From the NCBI GenBank assembly GCA_017307275.1, contig JAFKFK010000022.1:1-64000 (forward strand): a stretch of 64,000 bases of DNA, written 5' to 3'. Both the position numbers and the translations under genes were made by a program. This stretch comes from Alphaproteobacteria bacterium (GTDB lineage: Bacteria; Pseudomonadota; Alphaproteobacteria; Reyranellales; Reyranellaceae). Under the pieces are notes generated by a model, which did no database searches, was not told the origin of the DNA, and was given only the letters and a program-made list of their open reading frames with translations. Below are positions 27,787-37,058 of the stretch, piece by piece. How positions within the stretch are numbered: position 1 is the first letter of the stretch; every line of letters starts with the position of its first letter.

Positions 27787-29136
27787 ATGACTATTAGTGC
27801 GAGTCGATCGCAACTAGTCTGGTCCCCCATTTTGGGATGGATCTTGCTGTCCTGTGCCGCCACGGCGGCGCAGGCTCAGGATTCGACTCCGGCGCCGGCT
27901 GCTCAGACGCTGCAGGAGCAGACTCCTCAAGTCGACCTTCCCACTGCGGTGCCTGCGTCGGGATCGGGTGAGGGCGCATCTCGAGGCGAGGTCGGCATCG
28001 CGCTGGGCGCCTTCACGCTCTACCCGTCGCTGGACGTCCAGGTGGGCTACGACACCAACGTCTACGCCACCCCGGCGCCGACCGTTGGCTCGATGTACAC
28101 TCACGTTCGCCCGGGGCTGGAGCTTAGATCTGACTGGATAAGGCACGAAGTCAGAGTGCTCGCCAATGGCGGCTTCGGTTTCTACCCCGCGGCGTCGAGC
28201 CAGAACTATCAGAACTATCTGTTCCAGTTCGACGGCAGGCTCGACATCCGCAACGACTTCTATGCTACCGGCATGATTGCTGCCCGGCGGGCAACCGAGG
28301 CGCTCGGCACGCCCAATACCGAATTCGCAACAGCGCCGACGGTAGTCGATACGATCCCGGTGGAATTCAATCTCTACCAAAGGTTCAACCGGTTCTTCTA
28401 TCGCGCCGGGGCCGCTGGGACTCGTTATTGGTATTACGACAACAGCATTATTTCTGCCGGTGGCCTGCCCGCAGCGAGCCGAGATCGTGTCGAGTACGAG
28501 CAGCGTATTCGGCTCGGATACGAAGTCACCGAAGATCTTGCGCTTTGGGTCGCGCCAAGCCTGCAACAGCGCATCTACGACATCTACATCAATGCCGCTG
28601 GCCAGGCGCGCGATTCGGTTGGCTGGGGACTGAACTTCGGCGCCACCTGGACGGCCGGACGAAAGACCAAGCTTGAGGGGTTCATCGGCTACCAGCAGTT
28701 GTCGTATATCGCCGATGGCAGCTCGACGCCCGCGACCGTGTTTGGCCTGTCCGGCTCCTGGAATGGCTATGAACCGCTGACTATCCGTCCTGCGATCAGC
28801 CGGACGATCAACGAGTCGGCTTACAGTGCCTATCAGAACTTTGTATCGACCACGGTCGGTGTCGATTTTACCTATGAGATCCACGATGCCTGGACGGCAG
28901 TCGGCGGAACGTCGATCAATGCCGCAGACTACAATCCGGCCGCGGGTGTAGCCAACACAAGCCCGCGCACCGACTACTATTGGAAGGCGTCGTTCGGCTT
29001 ACAATACAGTTTCCGGCCACAGCTTTCGATCGGTCCGCTCTATGAGCACACGACCGGTTGGACTACCGACCCGAGCTCGGGTGGGCCGCAATACTCGCGC
29101 GATCAGTTTTCAATTCGTTTCGTGGCCAAGCGGTGA
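27787..29136 (+). CDS. Outer-membrane beta-barrel protein (BBP2-type) of the export system
   Basis: A 449-residue protein with a signal peptide ending near residue 29 (ATAAQAQ). After a Pro/Ala/Gln linker, the remainder is a chain of alternating amphipathic beta strands, many ending in aromatic residues, and the last strand ends in F-V-A-K-R. VQVGYDTNVYATP is typical of the putative beta-barrel porin 2 group, which commonly sits in polysaccharide loci. The ATG at 27787 was chosen because it begins the signal peptide. The stop overlaps the next start (TGATG). It may form the outer-membrane exit for the polymer; this is inferred. Confidence 0.82.
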   Translation: MTISASRSQLVWSPILGWILLSCAATAAQAQDSTPAPAAQTLQEQTPQVDLPTAVPASGSGEGASRGEVGIALGAFTLYPSLDVQVGYDTNVYATPAPTVGSMYTHVRPGLELRSDWIRHEVRVLANGGFGFYPAASSQNYQNYLFQFDGRLDIRNDFYATGMIAARRATEALGTPNTEFATAPTVVDTIPVEFNLYQRFNRFFYRAGAAGTRYWYYDNSIISAGGLPAASRDRVEYEQRIRLGYEVTEDLALWVAPSLQQRIYDIYINAAGQARDSVGWGLNFGATWTAGRKTKLEGFIGYQQLSYIADGSSTPATVFGLSGSWNGYEPLTIRPAISRTINESAYSAYQNFVSTTVGVDFTYEIHDAWTAVGGTSINAADYNPAAGVANTSPRTDYYWKASFGLQYSFRPQLSIGPLYEHTTGWTTDPSSGGPQYSRDQFSIRFVAKR

Positions 29137-29747
29137 TGCAGGTGGTTTTCAGTAAGATTGTTTCCCGTTGTGCCGCGGCCCTCCTGGTGGCGATGTCGCT
29201 GGCTGTTTCAGCCTGTGAGCAGACGCCGCCTACCTCCACGGCGACGATCCAGCAACCTTCGCAGGGCACACAGAACCTGCGCCTGGGCGAGTACCGAGTA
29301 GCCCCGGGCGACCGCTTGCGGGTGGTGGTGCTGTCGGATGCCGAGCTGTCGGGAGAATACGAAGTCGATTCGACAGGCATGATTGCGCCACGCATGGCGG
29401 GCCGCGTCGTTGTCCTCGGCATGTCGACGCCCGAGATCGAGACGCTGCTCTCCGACCGTTATCGTAGCGGGGGTTATCTGCGCTCGCCTCGGCTCAGCGT
29501 CGATCTCGTGTCGCGGCGGCCATTTTACATTATCGGCGAAGTGACGCGGCCGGGCGCGTTTCCCTATGTCTCGGGCATCAATGTGGTACAGGCGATCGCA
29601 ATCGCCGGTGGATACACGCGGCGTGCGGCCAAGACCCGCGTGTCGATCCAGCGTTTCAACGCAACGCTGGGGCAAGAAGAGACGGTAAACGAGGATTCCC
29701 CGGTGGGGCCGGGCGACATCATTCGGGTGCCGGAGCGGTGGTTTTGA
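29136..29747 (+). CDS. GumB-like polysaccharide export lipoprotein
   Basis: A 203-residue protein with a lipoprotein signal (lipobox VSAC, Cys at about residue 27). The Poly_export domain follows (YRVAPGDRLRVVV through DSTGMIAPRMAGRV) and then one SLBB-type beta-grasp domain (RPFYIIGEVTRPGAFPYVSG). It is close in length to GumB (about 210 residues) and much shorter than Wza, which has extra domains and a C-terminal helix. It should form a periplasmic/outer-membrane conduit together with the BY-kinase protein and perhaps the barrel encoded just upstream, whose stop it overlaps. Confidence 0.9.
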   Translation: MQVVFSKIVSRCAAALLVAMSLAVSACEQTPPTSTATIQQPSQGTQNLRLGEYRVAPGDRLRVVVLSDAELSGEYEVDSTGMIAPRMAGRVVVLGMSTPEIETLLSDRYRSGGYLRSPRLSVDLVSRRPFYIIGEVTRPGAFPYVSGINVVQAIAIAGGYTRRAAKTRVSIQRFNATLGQEETVNEDSPVGPGDIIRVPERWF

Positions 29748-29785
29748 CAGTCTAGCGTAAGGGTAGTCGTTTATTTGCTTGGGGC

Positions 29786-29804
29786 GAGCGGTGTGGGACC
29801 GCTC
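29786..29804 (+). other. Hairpin between export and chain-length genes
   Basis: GAGCGGT and ACCGCTC pair perfectly around a 5-base loop in the 144-base gap before the BY-kinase gene. No T-tract follows, so it is not a standard terminator. It may stabilise or cleave the polycistronic mRNA. Confidence 0.35.
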
Positions 29805-29891
29805 ATGGCGTAGACGGCGATAGAAGGGGCCGGCTTGTGGCGACGCCGGTGAGGCTGTCGTTCGAGACGGTATTTCGTGGAGTGTGGTGGG

Positions 29892-32276
29892 ATGGGTTCG
29901 TTGTCTAAGGCCGACCAGATGCTGGACGAGCCAAATCAGAGTCGAATGGTGTCGACGCCCGATTCATCGGCGCTCGCACCATTGCGCCCGACCGACAGCC
30001 CGAACGAGCTGTGGGAATGGTTGCGCCTGCTCAACCGTCGCAAGGCGCTGATCGTCGGCTGCGGTCTCATCGCGACAGCGCTGATGGCATTGATGCTGGC
30101 GCAGGCGACGCCGCTCTACAAAGCCACGGCGCGTATCATGCTCGACACGCGGACCTTCAAGGTTGTCAGCACCGAGGCCGCCCTTTCCGGCGTCGACACG
30201 CTCAACATGGGCGCCATTCAGAGCGAACTCGAAGTCATCCAGTCCGAGTTCCTGATCGGCCGCGTCGTCGACAAGCTCGGCTTGGCCAACAACCCCGAGT
30301 TCAACGGCACCAAGCCGCCGGGCTTTATCGACAACGCACTGCAGCCGTTGCGCGACCTCTGGAGCACCGGCATTTCGACCCTGCTGGCTCCTCCACCCAA
30401 GCCTCAGCAGGCATCGGCGCAGCCGCAGCGCGCCGGCCGCCCGGCCGAGGATAGCGATCCGCGCCGTCGTGCAGCGATCGGTGCCGTTGCCGGCCGCCTC
30501 AGCGTGTCGCTGCTCGGTCGCACCTTCGTCATTCTGGTGACGGTCGAAAGCCCCGACGGCACCATGTCGGCGCGCATCGCCAATGCGATCGCCGAGGCAT
30601 ATCTGGCCGATCAGGTCGACAACAAGAACGAAGCCAATCGCCGCGCTACGGAATGGCTCGAGCAGCGTCTGGCCGAGCTGCGCCGCAATCTGCAGGTCGC
30701 CGAAGAGGCGGTCGCCGCCTACCGGCGTGACAAGGGCCTTGCCGGTAGCCCCGAGGGCACGATTTCGTCGCAGACGCTGGCCGACCTCAACAATCGCTAT
30801 ACCGCCGCCAAGGCCCGCCGTATCGAGCGGGAAGGGCGTCTGGTCGCGCTGAGCAAGGCAAGCCTCAACCCCGGCGAACTGGCCAATATTCCCGAGGTTT
30901 CCGGCAACACGACCTTGGCGGCGCTGCGCATCCAGGATGTCGAGCTCACCCGCAAAGGCGCGGAACTCTCCGCTCAGCTCGGCGAGAACCACTACAAGAT
31001 GCAGCAGATCCGCAGTGAGCTGGCCGCGATTCGGGCGCGGTTTCTCACGGAGACGCAGCGCATCACGCTGGCTGTTCGAGCGGAGCTCGATGCGGCGAAG
31101 TCCGAGGAAGACGACCTCAAGGAGCTGGTCGACAAGGCCTCGGTCGTGGCCGGGACGGCCACTCAGTACGAGGCCGAACAGAAGCAGCTCGAGCGCGAGG
31201 CCCAGTCGAATCGCACGCTGTACGAAGGCTTCCTTAATCGCTTCAAGGAACTGCGCGAGCAGCAGGACATTCAGCGCGCCGATGCACGCATCCTCGCCTA
31301 TGCGCATCCGTCCGGCGGACCGTCCTCGCCGAATTACCGCAGCGGCCTGATGATGGCTTTCATCATCGGCTCCATGCTCGGTATGGCGGGCGCCGTGGCC
31401 GCCGAGAAACTCGACCGTGTGTTCCGTTCGGCCGCCCAGGTCGAGGAAGCCGTCGGGGTGGGTGTGCTCGGCATGGTGCCGGAGGTCCGCGGGGCCGCGT
31501 CGACGCGCTCCAACGTGGTCGCCCACGTGCTGGAGAACACGACGTCGCCCGCTGCCGAATCGATTCGCGCCGTGTTCACCGCCATCAGTCTCGGCAGCCT
31601 CGACCGGCCGCCACGCATTGTGGCCGTCACGTCGTCGACGCCAAGCGAAGGCAAGACCACATTCGTGGCGTCGCTTGGCGGCCTGCTGACCAAGATGAAC
31701 GCCTCGCGGCGCGTGCTGATCGTCGATCTCGACCTGCGCCAGGCGCGGCTGTCGGCGGCGCTCGGCCTCAAAGACCGGGGCGGTACGATCGACGAGTATC
31801 TGATGGGCCTGAAGACACTCGAGGAGTGCACCCGGCGCCACGAACTCTCTGGTGTTGACTACATCTGCGGCCGCCCCAACACGCCGAACGCGCCGGAAAT
31901 CCTGGAGTCGCACGCCATGAAGGCGGCGCTGGGCGTCTTCGCCGAGCGCTACGACCTGGTGATCCTCGATGGTCCGCCGGTCATGGCCGTGTCGGATGCC
32001 CGCATCATCTCGCGGCTCGCCGACTACACGGTGTTCATCGTGCAGTGGGCGAAGACCCCGCGCGAGGTCGTGAAGACGGCGGTTGGCGCCCTGCTAAGCG
32101 TGACCAACCATGTCGGGATCGTCATCAACCGGGTGAACCTCGCCAAGCATGCTCGTTACGGCTACGGCGACCACGGCGACTATTACTCGCGCTACCGTGG
32201 CTATTACGGCGCCGGAGCCGATGTGCCGGCCAATGTCGGTGGGCGCCCGCCGCTGAAGCTCGCCTCCAAGAAGTAG
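29892..32276 (+). CDS. Wzc/GumC-like chain-length regulator with BY-kinase domain
   Basis: A 794-residue inner-membrane protein. A Wzz domain starts with a membrane helix at about residues 51-70, then a long periplasmic coiled-coil section (about 230-470), a second helix (about 480-505), and a cytoplasmic bacterial tyrosine kinase. Walker A is SSTPSEGKTT (581-590), Walker A' VLIVDLDLRQ (608-617), Walker B LVILDGPP (689-696). The C-terminus carries a cluster of seven tyrosines (around 755-775), the usual autophosphorylation site. It controls chain length and opens the export conduit. The start could also be GTG at 29877, five residues earlier. Confidence 0.92.
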   Translation: MGSLSKADQMLDEPNQSRMVSTPDSSALAPLRPTDSPNELWEWLRLLNRRKALIVGCGLIATALMALMLAQATPLYKATARIMLDTRTFKVVSTEAALSGVDTLNMGAIQSELEVIQSEFLIGRVVDKLGLANNPEFNGTKPPGFIDNALQPLRDLWSTGISTLLAPPPKPQQASAQPQRAGRPAEDSDPRRRAAIGAVAGRLSVSLLGRTFVILVTVESPDGTMSARIANAIAEAYLADQVDNKNEANRRATEWLEQRLAELRRNLQVAEEAVAAYRRDKGLAGSPEGTISSQTLADLNNRYTAAKARRIEREGRLVALSKASLNPGELANIPEVSGNTTLAALRIQDVELTRKGAELSAQLGENHYKMQQIRSELAAIRARFLTETQRITLAVRAELDAAKSEEDDLKELVDKASVVAGTATQYEAEQKQLEREAQSNRTLYEGFLNRFKELREQQDIQRADARILAYAHPSGGPSSPNYRSGLMMAFIIGSMLGMAGAVAAEKLDRVFRSAAQVEEAVGVGVLGMVPEVRGAASTRSNVVAHVLENTTSPAAESIRAVFTAISLGSLDRPPRIVAVTSSTPSEGKTTFVASLGGLLTKMNASRRVLIVDLDLRQARLSAALGLKDRGGTIDEYLMGLKTLEECTRRHELSGVDYICGRPNTPNAPEILESHAMKAALGVFAERYDLVILDGPPVMAVSDARIISRLADYTVFIVQWAKTPREVVKTAVGALLSVTNHVGIVINRVNLAKHARYGYGDHGDYYSRYRGYYGAGADVPANVGGRPPLKLASKK

Positions 32277-32310
32277 AGGTGAGCTGTCGAGGCCCGATCA
32301 TCGCGTCGCG

Positions 32311-32958
32311 ATGGTAGTGCGGCTGAACATCGGCTGTGGCCAGTCACCGACGGAGGGTTGGAACAACTACGACAACTCACCGGCGGTCTGGCTGGCACGC
32401 TCGCGTCTGCTGACCGCGCTGTGCAGCCGGACTCGTCTGCTCGATGAGCACAGCATTGCGTTTGCCGTGTTCTGTCGCGACCATGACATTCGATACGCCA
32501 ATGCCGCGGCACGGATCCCGCATGGCACGGGGACAGTAGACGCAATCTATTCATCGCACATGATGGAGCATCTCGACCGCAGCGAAGCCCGGTCATTCCT
32601 GGCCGAGTGTCTGCGGGTGTTGAGGCCCGGCGGCGTGCTGAGACTGGCGGTGCCGGACTTGCGCAACAATGTCCAGCTGTACCTCGAAGACAACGATGCC
32701 GATGCCTTCGTGGAGTATCTCCTGTTCGATCTCGACAAGCCGCGGGGGCTGCGCCAGCAACTCAATCGCTTGATCACGGGTGGCCGCAATCATCATTGGA
32801 TCTATGACCGTCAATCTCTGACTAAACTGGTCGAGAAAGCGGGTTTCGCCGATGTCCAGGTCGCCGATGGAACGTCAACCCGAATTTCCGATCCGGGGGC
32901 GCTCGTTCTCGACGAGCGCGACGGCGATACGATCTGCGTCGAAGCGCTTCGGCCCTGA
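32311..32958 (+). CDS. SAM-dependent methyltransferase
   Basis: A 215-residue protein of the Methyltransf_11 type. Motif I is LNIGCGQSPTEGW at the very N-terminus, followed by an IYSSHMMEHLDRSEA motif-IV region and LRVLRPGGVLRLAVPD. This start (RLNIGCG with W-N-N-Y-D) is common to methyltransferases in polysaccharide loci. It follows the BY-kinase gene by 34 bases. Its product may cap or decorate the glycan, which would suit the Wzt_C end-recognition domain, but substrate is unknown. Confidence 0.85.
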   Translation: MVVRLNIGCGQSPTEGWNNYDNSPAVWLARSRLLTALCSRTRLLDEHSIAFAVFCRDHDIRYANAAARIPHGTGTVDAIYSSHMMEHLDRSEARSFLAECLRVLRPGGVLRLAVPDLRNNVQLYLEDNDADAFVEYLLFDLDKPRGLRQQLNRLITGGRNHHWIYDRQSLTKLVEKAGFADVQVADGTSTRISDPGALVLDERDGDTICVEALRP

Positions 32959-32964
32959 ACAGGT

Positions 32965-34245
32965 TCAGAGACGCCAGAGCGTGACGCCGGAAGGCGCCGT
33001 ATCCCGGTCGAGCAAGGCAGGGACATCGGCGACGAAGCCGCCGGATCGCTTCAGGAGCGGTTCAACGAGGTTCCAGCCGCCATCGCGATAGGGGCGGTGG
33101 GCGACCGCCAGAACCACTGCATCGGCCGGCTTCAGTTGGTCCAGCGGCGTGAGCGCCAACCCGTACTCCTCGTGCAGCAGGTCGCCATCGGCCATCGGAT
33201 CGTGGAGCTGGACGGTGATGCCGAAGTCTTCGAGCTCGCGCACGATGTCGATCACCCGCGTATTGCGGATGTCCGGCACGTTCTCCTTGAAGGTGACACC
33301 CAGTACCGTCACGGTCGGACGTCCATTGCGGGCGCTACGCATGATACTGCGGGCCACCCGGTTGGCGACGTAGACGCCCATGCCGTCGTTGACGCGACGG
33401 CCCGAGTGGATGACATGCGGATGGTAGCCGACCTCCTCGGCCTTGTGGGCGATGTAGAAGGGGTCGACGCCGATGCAATGGCCGCCGACCAGGCCTGGCC
33501 GAAAGGGTAGGAAGTTCCATTTGGTGCCAGCGGCATCCAGGACATCCCGCGTGTCGACGCCCAGCCGATCGCAGATCAGCGCGACCTCGTTGATCAACGC
33601 GATATTCACGTCGCGCTGGGTGTTCTCGAGAACCTTGGCGAATTCGGCAATCTTGATCGAGGCTGCCCGGTGCGTGCCGGCACTGACGACGCTCTTGTAC
33701 GTCGCATCGACGATTTCGAGCGTCTCCGGCGTGTCGGCGGACACGATCTTGAGGATGTTGTCGAAGCGGCGTTCCCTGTCGCCGGGATTGATGCGCTCCG
33801 GCGAGTAACCGACGTTGAAGTCGCTCTTCCACTTGAGCCCCGACGCCTTCTCAAGCGCCGGTATGCAGACCTCCTCGGTGACCCCGGGGTAGACAGTCGA
33901 TTCATAGACGACGATATCGCCACGCTTCAGCGTCCGGCCGATCATCGCCGAGGCACCTTTCAGCGGGGCAAGGTCGGGTTGCTTGCTGGCGTCGATCGGC
34001 GTCGGGACGGTCACGATGTGGAAATTGGCGGCAGCAAGATCCTCGGGGTTCGAGGAAAAGCGCAGACCGGGCGCTGTCAGGTCCGTCGCTTGCACTTCGC
34101 CGGTACGGTCGTGGCCCTTGGAGAGCTCGGCAATGCGTCGCGGGTCGATGTCGAAACCCAGGACCTGATAGCCGGCGCGGCCAAAGCCCGTGGCAACGGG
34201 CAGGCCGACATAGCCGAGGCCAATAACGGAAATATGCCGCTTCAT
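32965..34245 (-). CDS. UDP-N-acetylhexosamine 6-dehydrogenase (WbpO/TviB/WecC type)
   Basis: A 426-residue NAD-dependent nucleotide-sugar dehydrogenase. The dinucleotide-binding GLGYVG is at residues 9-14. The conserved VYESTVYPGVTEE comes next, and the catalytic cysteine is Cys257 in GLVGGHCIGVDP. The C-terminal substrate-binding part has GVTFKENVPDIRNT. It oxidises the C6 hydroxyl of a UDP-HexNAc to a uronic acid in two NAD steps. Sequence style is closer to the TviB/WbpO and WecC branch than to UDP-glucose dehydrogenase. It supplies the acidic sugar of the polymer and may feed the AsnB-type amidation. It lies antiparallel, 6 bases after the methyltransferase stop. Confidence 0.9.
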   Translation of the reverse strand: MKRHISVIGLGYVGLPVATGFGRAGYQVLGFDIDPRRIAELSKGHDRTGEVQATDLTAPGLRFSSNPEDLAAANFHIVTVPTPIDASKQPDLAPLKGASAMIGRTLKRGDIVVYESTVYPGVTEEVCIPALEKASGLKWKSDFNVGYSPERINPGDRERRFDNILKIVSADTPETLEIVDATYKSVVSAGTHRAASIKIAEFAKVLENTQRDVNIALINEVALICDRLGVDTRDVLDAAGTKWNFLPFRPGLVGGHCIGVDPFYIAHKAEEVGYHPHVIHSGRRVNDGMGVYVANRVARSIMRSARNGRPTVTVLGVTFKENVPDIRNTRVIDIVRELEDFGITVQLHDPMADGDLLHEEYGLALTPLDQLKPADAVVLAVAHRPYRDGGWNLVEPLLKRSGGFVADVPALLDRDTAPSGVTLWRL

Positions 34246-34444
34246 TCGGCCAATTTCTGACAGGTCGAGGATGGCCTGGCATCAACTATGTTGAGGAAGT
34301 GATGGGCTGCCGGTCGAGGTTCGGAGCCCAGGACAACCCATTCGCGGACCGAAATCGGCGGGACCAAACCGTTCCCGCTCGGCACGAAGCCGGGCCATGA
34401 TCTATTCTGGTCAGGAATACAACCAGTCCCCCCAGGAGTTCTAC

Positions 34445-35683
34445 ATGGCTCGGCTAAAATTCGGCGCCTTTCTCGCCCCCCATCATCCGATCGGCGAGCA
34501 TCCGATGCTGCAGTTCCGCCGGGACATCGATCTCGTCGAGCAGCTCGATGCGTTGGGCTACGACGAGTTCTGGTGCGGCGAGCATCATTCCAGCGGCTGG
34601 GAGATGATCGCATCGCCCGAGATGTTCCTTGCGGCGGCTGGCGAACGCAGCAAGAGGATCATGCTCGGCACTGGCGTGGTTTCATTGCCCTACCACCATC
34701 CGTTCAACGTCGCCCAGCGCATGGTTCAGCTCGACCATATGACGGGCGGCCGTGCGATGTTCGGCTCGGGCCCGGGCGCGCTTCCCTCCGACGCGTACAC
34801 GCTCGCCATCGATCCGATGGTCCAGCGCGACCGCCAGGATCATGCGATCGGCATCATACGGCGCCTGTTCAACGGCGAGCGGGTGACCGACAAGACCGAC
34901 TGGTACACGATGCAGGATGCCGCGCTGCAGCTCCTGCCGTTGCAGGAGGAAATGCCGTTCGTGGTTGCCTCGCAGGTCAGCCCCTCGGGTATGACCCTGG
35001 CGGGCAAGTATGGCATCGGCATCATCTCGCTGGGCTCGATGTCGACCGAAGGCTTGCTGGCGCTGCCGACGCAATGGGGCTTCGCCGAGGCTGCCGCGAA
35101 GAAGCATGGTCAGACCGTCGACCGCAAGAACTGGCGCGTTCTGCTGAACTGGCACGTGGCCGAGACGCGCGAGAAGGCGCGCGAGCAGGCCAAGCACGGC
35201 CTGATGCGCTGGCACAACGAGTACATCGTCGGGACGCTGCAGCGGCCGGGCGCCGGTCCCTTCGACTCCCCGGACGATGCTGTGGACAAGACAGCCTTCG
35301 CCGATGGTTCGGCCGCCACGATCGGCACGCCGGACGATCTCGTGAAGATGATCAAGGACGTCTACGACAAGAGCGGTGGCTTCGGCACCGTGATCGGGTT
35401 CGTGCACGATTGGGCCAATCCGGAGGACACCCGCCGGAGCTGGGACATGGTGGCGCGTTACGTGATCCCCGAGATCAATGGCTATGTGACCAAGCTGCGC
35501 GAATCGCAGAAGTATCTGATCGACAATCGCGCCGTCTTCGAGCGCGCCCAGCAGGCGATCATGGCCAAGATCATGCAGAACGACGCGGCCGCGGAGGCCT
35601 TGAAGCACACGAAGTCGCCACGCTTTGCGGCGGCGTCTGCCGCGCTGCCCGATCTCGAGAAGGCGAAGGCAAAAGCGAAGTAG
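34445..35683 (+). CDS. LLM-class flavin-dependent monooxygenase
   Basis: A 412-residue luciferase-like enzyme. It starts FGAFLAPHHPIGEHP and has the TIM-barrel markers LVEQLDALGYDEFWCGEHHSSGWE, LGTGVVSLPYHHPFNVA and GRAMFGSGPGALPSD. This is the pattern of limonene-1,2-monooxygenase-like and related two-component monooxygenases using reduced FMN. The ATG at 34445 has an AGGAG box five to six bases upstream; the earlier in-frame ATG at 34397 is not supported. A Lys/Ala-rich tail ends the protein. It appears unrelated to polysaccharide synthesis and is followed by a terminator. Confidence 0.88.
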   Translation: MARLKFGAFLAPHHPIGEHPMLQFRRDIDLVEQLDALGYDEFWCGEHHSSGWEMIASPEMFLAAAGERSKRIMLGTGVVSLPYHHPFNVAQRMVQLDHMTGGRAMFGSGPGALPSDAYTLAIDPMVQRDRQDHAIGIIRRLFNGERVTDKTDWYTMQDAALQLLPLQEEMPFVVASQVSPSGMTLAGKYGIGIISLGSMSTEGLLALPTQWGFAEAAAKKHGQTVDRKNWRVLLNWHVAETREKAREQAKHGLMRWHNEYIVGTLQRPGAGPFDSPDDAVDKTAFADGSAATIGTPDDLVKMIKDVYDKSGGFGTVIGFVHDWANPEDTRRSWDMVARYVIPEINGYVTKLRESQKYLIDNRAVFERAQQAIMAKIMQNDAAAEALKHTKSPRFAAASAALPDLEKAKAKAK

Positions 35684-35721
35684 GAGCTCCCGGGCAAGTA
35701 TCTGTGGGAGTACGGATTGGG

Positions 35722-35750
35722 ATGGCGTCCTTCGGGACGCCATTTCGATT
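35722..35750 (+). terminator. Rho-independent terminator after the monooxygenase gene
   Basis: A perfect 9-bp stem, ATGGCGTCC (35722-35730) and GGACGCCAT (35735-35743), closes on a stable TTCG tetraloop and is followed by TTTCGATT. It lies 39 bases after the monooxygenase stop codon. Confidence 0.75.
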
Positions 35751-35811
35751 CGAAAGGCATCGCAGTATGGGCGGCGCGTTGAGCCGAAGTGTTGAGTGGC
35801 GCGCAAAATCT

Positions 35812-35839
35812 TTGAACAAACCCCGTGCTTCGTTATAGT
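35812..35839 (+). promoter_or_regulatory. Sigma-70-like promoter
   Basis: TTGAAC (35812-35817) and TATAGT (35834-35839) are separated by 16 bases, a near-consensus pair located just downstream of the terminator. Transcription would begin near 35846 and read into the small gene and the GT2 gene. Confidence 0.6.
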
Positions 35840-35845
35840 AAAAAT

Positions 35846-36127
35846 ATGCACCTAAACTGCAGGATGCGCCGTGAGATGTACGCGGCGCCTTTGTTCCAAC
35901 CCGGAAGGAGGGTTCCGGAGATTGGGCCGGACAAGTTTCCGGCCGCCCTGCAGGACGTAGGCTTGGTTATGGGACCTGTCGCGTATCGTTCGGCCTGGTG
36001 GGTACGTGATGACGGCCAACCCGGTGAGTTGGCCCTATCATGTCGTGTCGATCGCCTGCTGGGTTGGATCGGCTGCCAGCAGGAGAGGGCCTGCGATCTC
36101 ATAGCCGTCGCGTACCGCCCGGTGTGA
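35846..36127 (+). CDS. Possible small protein ahead of the GT2 gene
   Basis: An open frame of up to 93 codons (in-frame ATGs at 35846, 35864 and 35876) that ends 13 bases before the next gene. It reads as a soluble basic-to-neutral protein with AAPLFQPGRRVPEIGP and VAYRSAWWVRDDGQPGELA, without signal or membrane segment, and has three cysteines. I recognise no family. The first ATG falls on the expected transcription start and would be leaderless. A hairpin (CCGGAA/TTCCGG, 35901-35918) that holds GGAGGG in its loop lies inside, so the stretch may instead be an untranslated leader. Confidence 0.35.
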   Translation: MHLNCRMRREMYAAPLFQPGRRVPEIGPDKFPAALQDVGLVMGPVAYRSAWWVRDDGQPGELALSCRVDRLLGWIGCQQERACDLIAVAYRPV

Positions 36128-36140
36128 TGGAGAGCAGATA

Positions 36141-37055
36141 GTGTCTGAGCGTAAGTCAGCGGATCGGCCGATGGTGTCGGTCGTCATCGCGACATTGAAC
36201 CGTGAAGCGATGCTTCGACGAACGATCGAGGTGTTGCTCAGTCGCGAAGACTACCATCCCTTCGAGTTGATCGTGGTCGACCAGACCGAGCAGCATGAAG
36301 AGGCCACCACTCGCTATCTCGAGAGCGTGAGTTCGCGCATCATCCATAGACGCGCCACCTACAAGAGCCTGCCTCGCGCGCGCAACGAAGGTCTGGAGGT
36401 TGCCAAGGGCGAGATCGTTGTTTTCATCGACGACGACGTGGAGACCGGACATGGGTTTCTTGCCGCCCATGTCGCCCCCTATGCCGACGAAAAGGTCTGG
36501 GCCGTGACCGGTCCTGCACCGAGTCCTGGCGAGGCCCTTCTGGGCCGGCATGAGATTTCCGACGAACAGTACGAGAAGCTGTTCGTCGACGACCGGCTGT
36601 TGCTGAATGTCGATTTCGACTTCGAGCCCTGTAGTTGGGGGGTCGGCTGCAATCTCTCGGTGAGGAAATCGGCGGCCATGCGGGTCGGCCGATTCGACGA
36701 GCACTTTGTGGCAAATGCCGTCGGCGAGGATGCCGAGTTTTGCTATCGGATCAGAAAGCATGGCGGCATCATCCACTACGCCGGCCGTGCCGCCCTCGTG
36801 CATTTTCAGGACCCCAGCGGCGGCTGTCGGACCGATGTGGGCGCCGACTATGTCCGGATGGCCGCCTACAACCTGAACTACTTCTATCGCGCGATCGGGG
36901 GCCGCTTGCCGGCCATCGTGGAGGCCAACTGGCGGGCCTATCGTCAGTATGTTCTGAACAGAGACAATCTTCGCAGGGCAGTTTCTCTGAATCTTGCCTA
37001 TTTCGTCGGCCTGTATCGCGGGAGACGTCAGTCGCTGTGGAATGCGGGCTCCTGA
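36141..37055 (+). CDS. Glycosyltransferase family 2 (GT-A)
   Basis: A 304-residue GT2 enzyme. The start is GTG at 36141 with GGAG at 36129-36132. Signatures: VVIATLNREAMLRRTIE, ELIVVDQTEQ, SLPRARNEGL, and VVFIDDDVE as the D-x-D site, with GEDAEFCYRIRKHGG in the acceptor part. ARNEGL and a glycine-rich acceptor loop fit rhamnosyl- or galactosyl-type GT2 enzymes, but the donor is not known. It is followed 3 bases later by the GT87 gene, forming a two-gene unit. Confidence 0.88.
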   Translation: MSERKSADRPMVSVVIATLNREAMLRRTIEVLLSREDYHPFELIVVDQTEQHEEATTRYLESVSSRIIHRRATYKSLPRARNEGLEVAKGEIVVFIDDDVETGHGFLAAHVAPYADEKVWAVTGPAPSPGEALLGRHEISDEQYEKLFVDDRLLLNVDFDFEPCSWGVGCNLSVRKSAAMRVGRFDEHFVANAVGEDAEFCYRIRKHGGIIHYAGRAALVHFQDPSGGCRTDVGADYVRMAAYNLNYFYRAIGGRLPAIVEANWRAYRQYVLNRDNLRRAVSLNLAYFVGLYRGRRQSLWNAGS

Positions 37056-37058
37056 CGC

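Noticed and set aside
29964..31913. Long minus-strand open frame antisense to the BY-kinase gene (649 codons)
   Set aside because: The plus-strand frame has all Walker motifs and the Wzz architecture; the reverse frame is compositional shadow.
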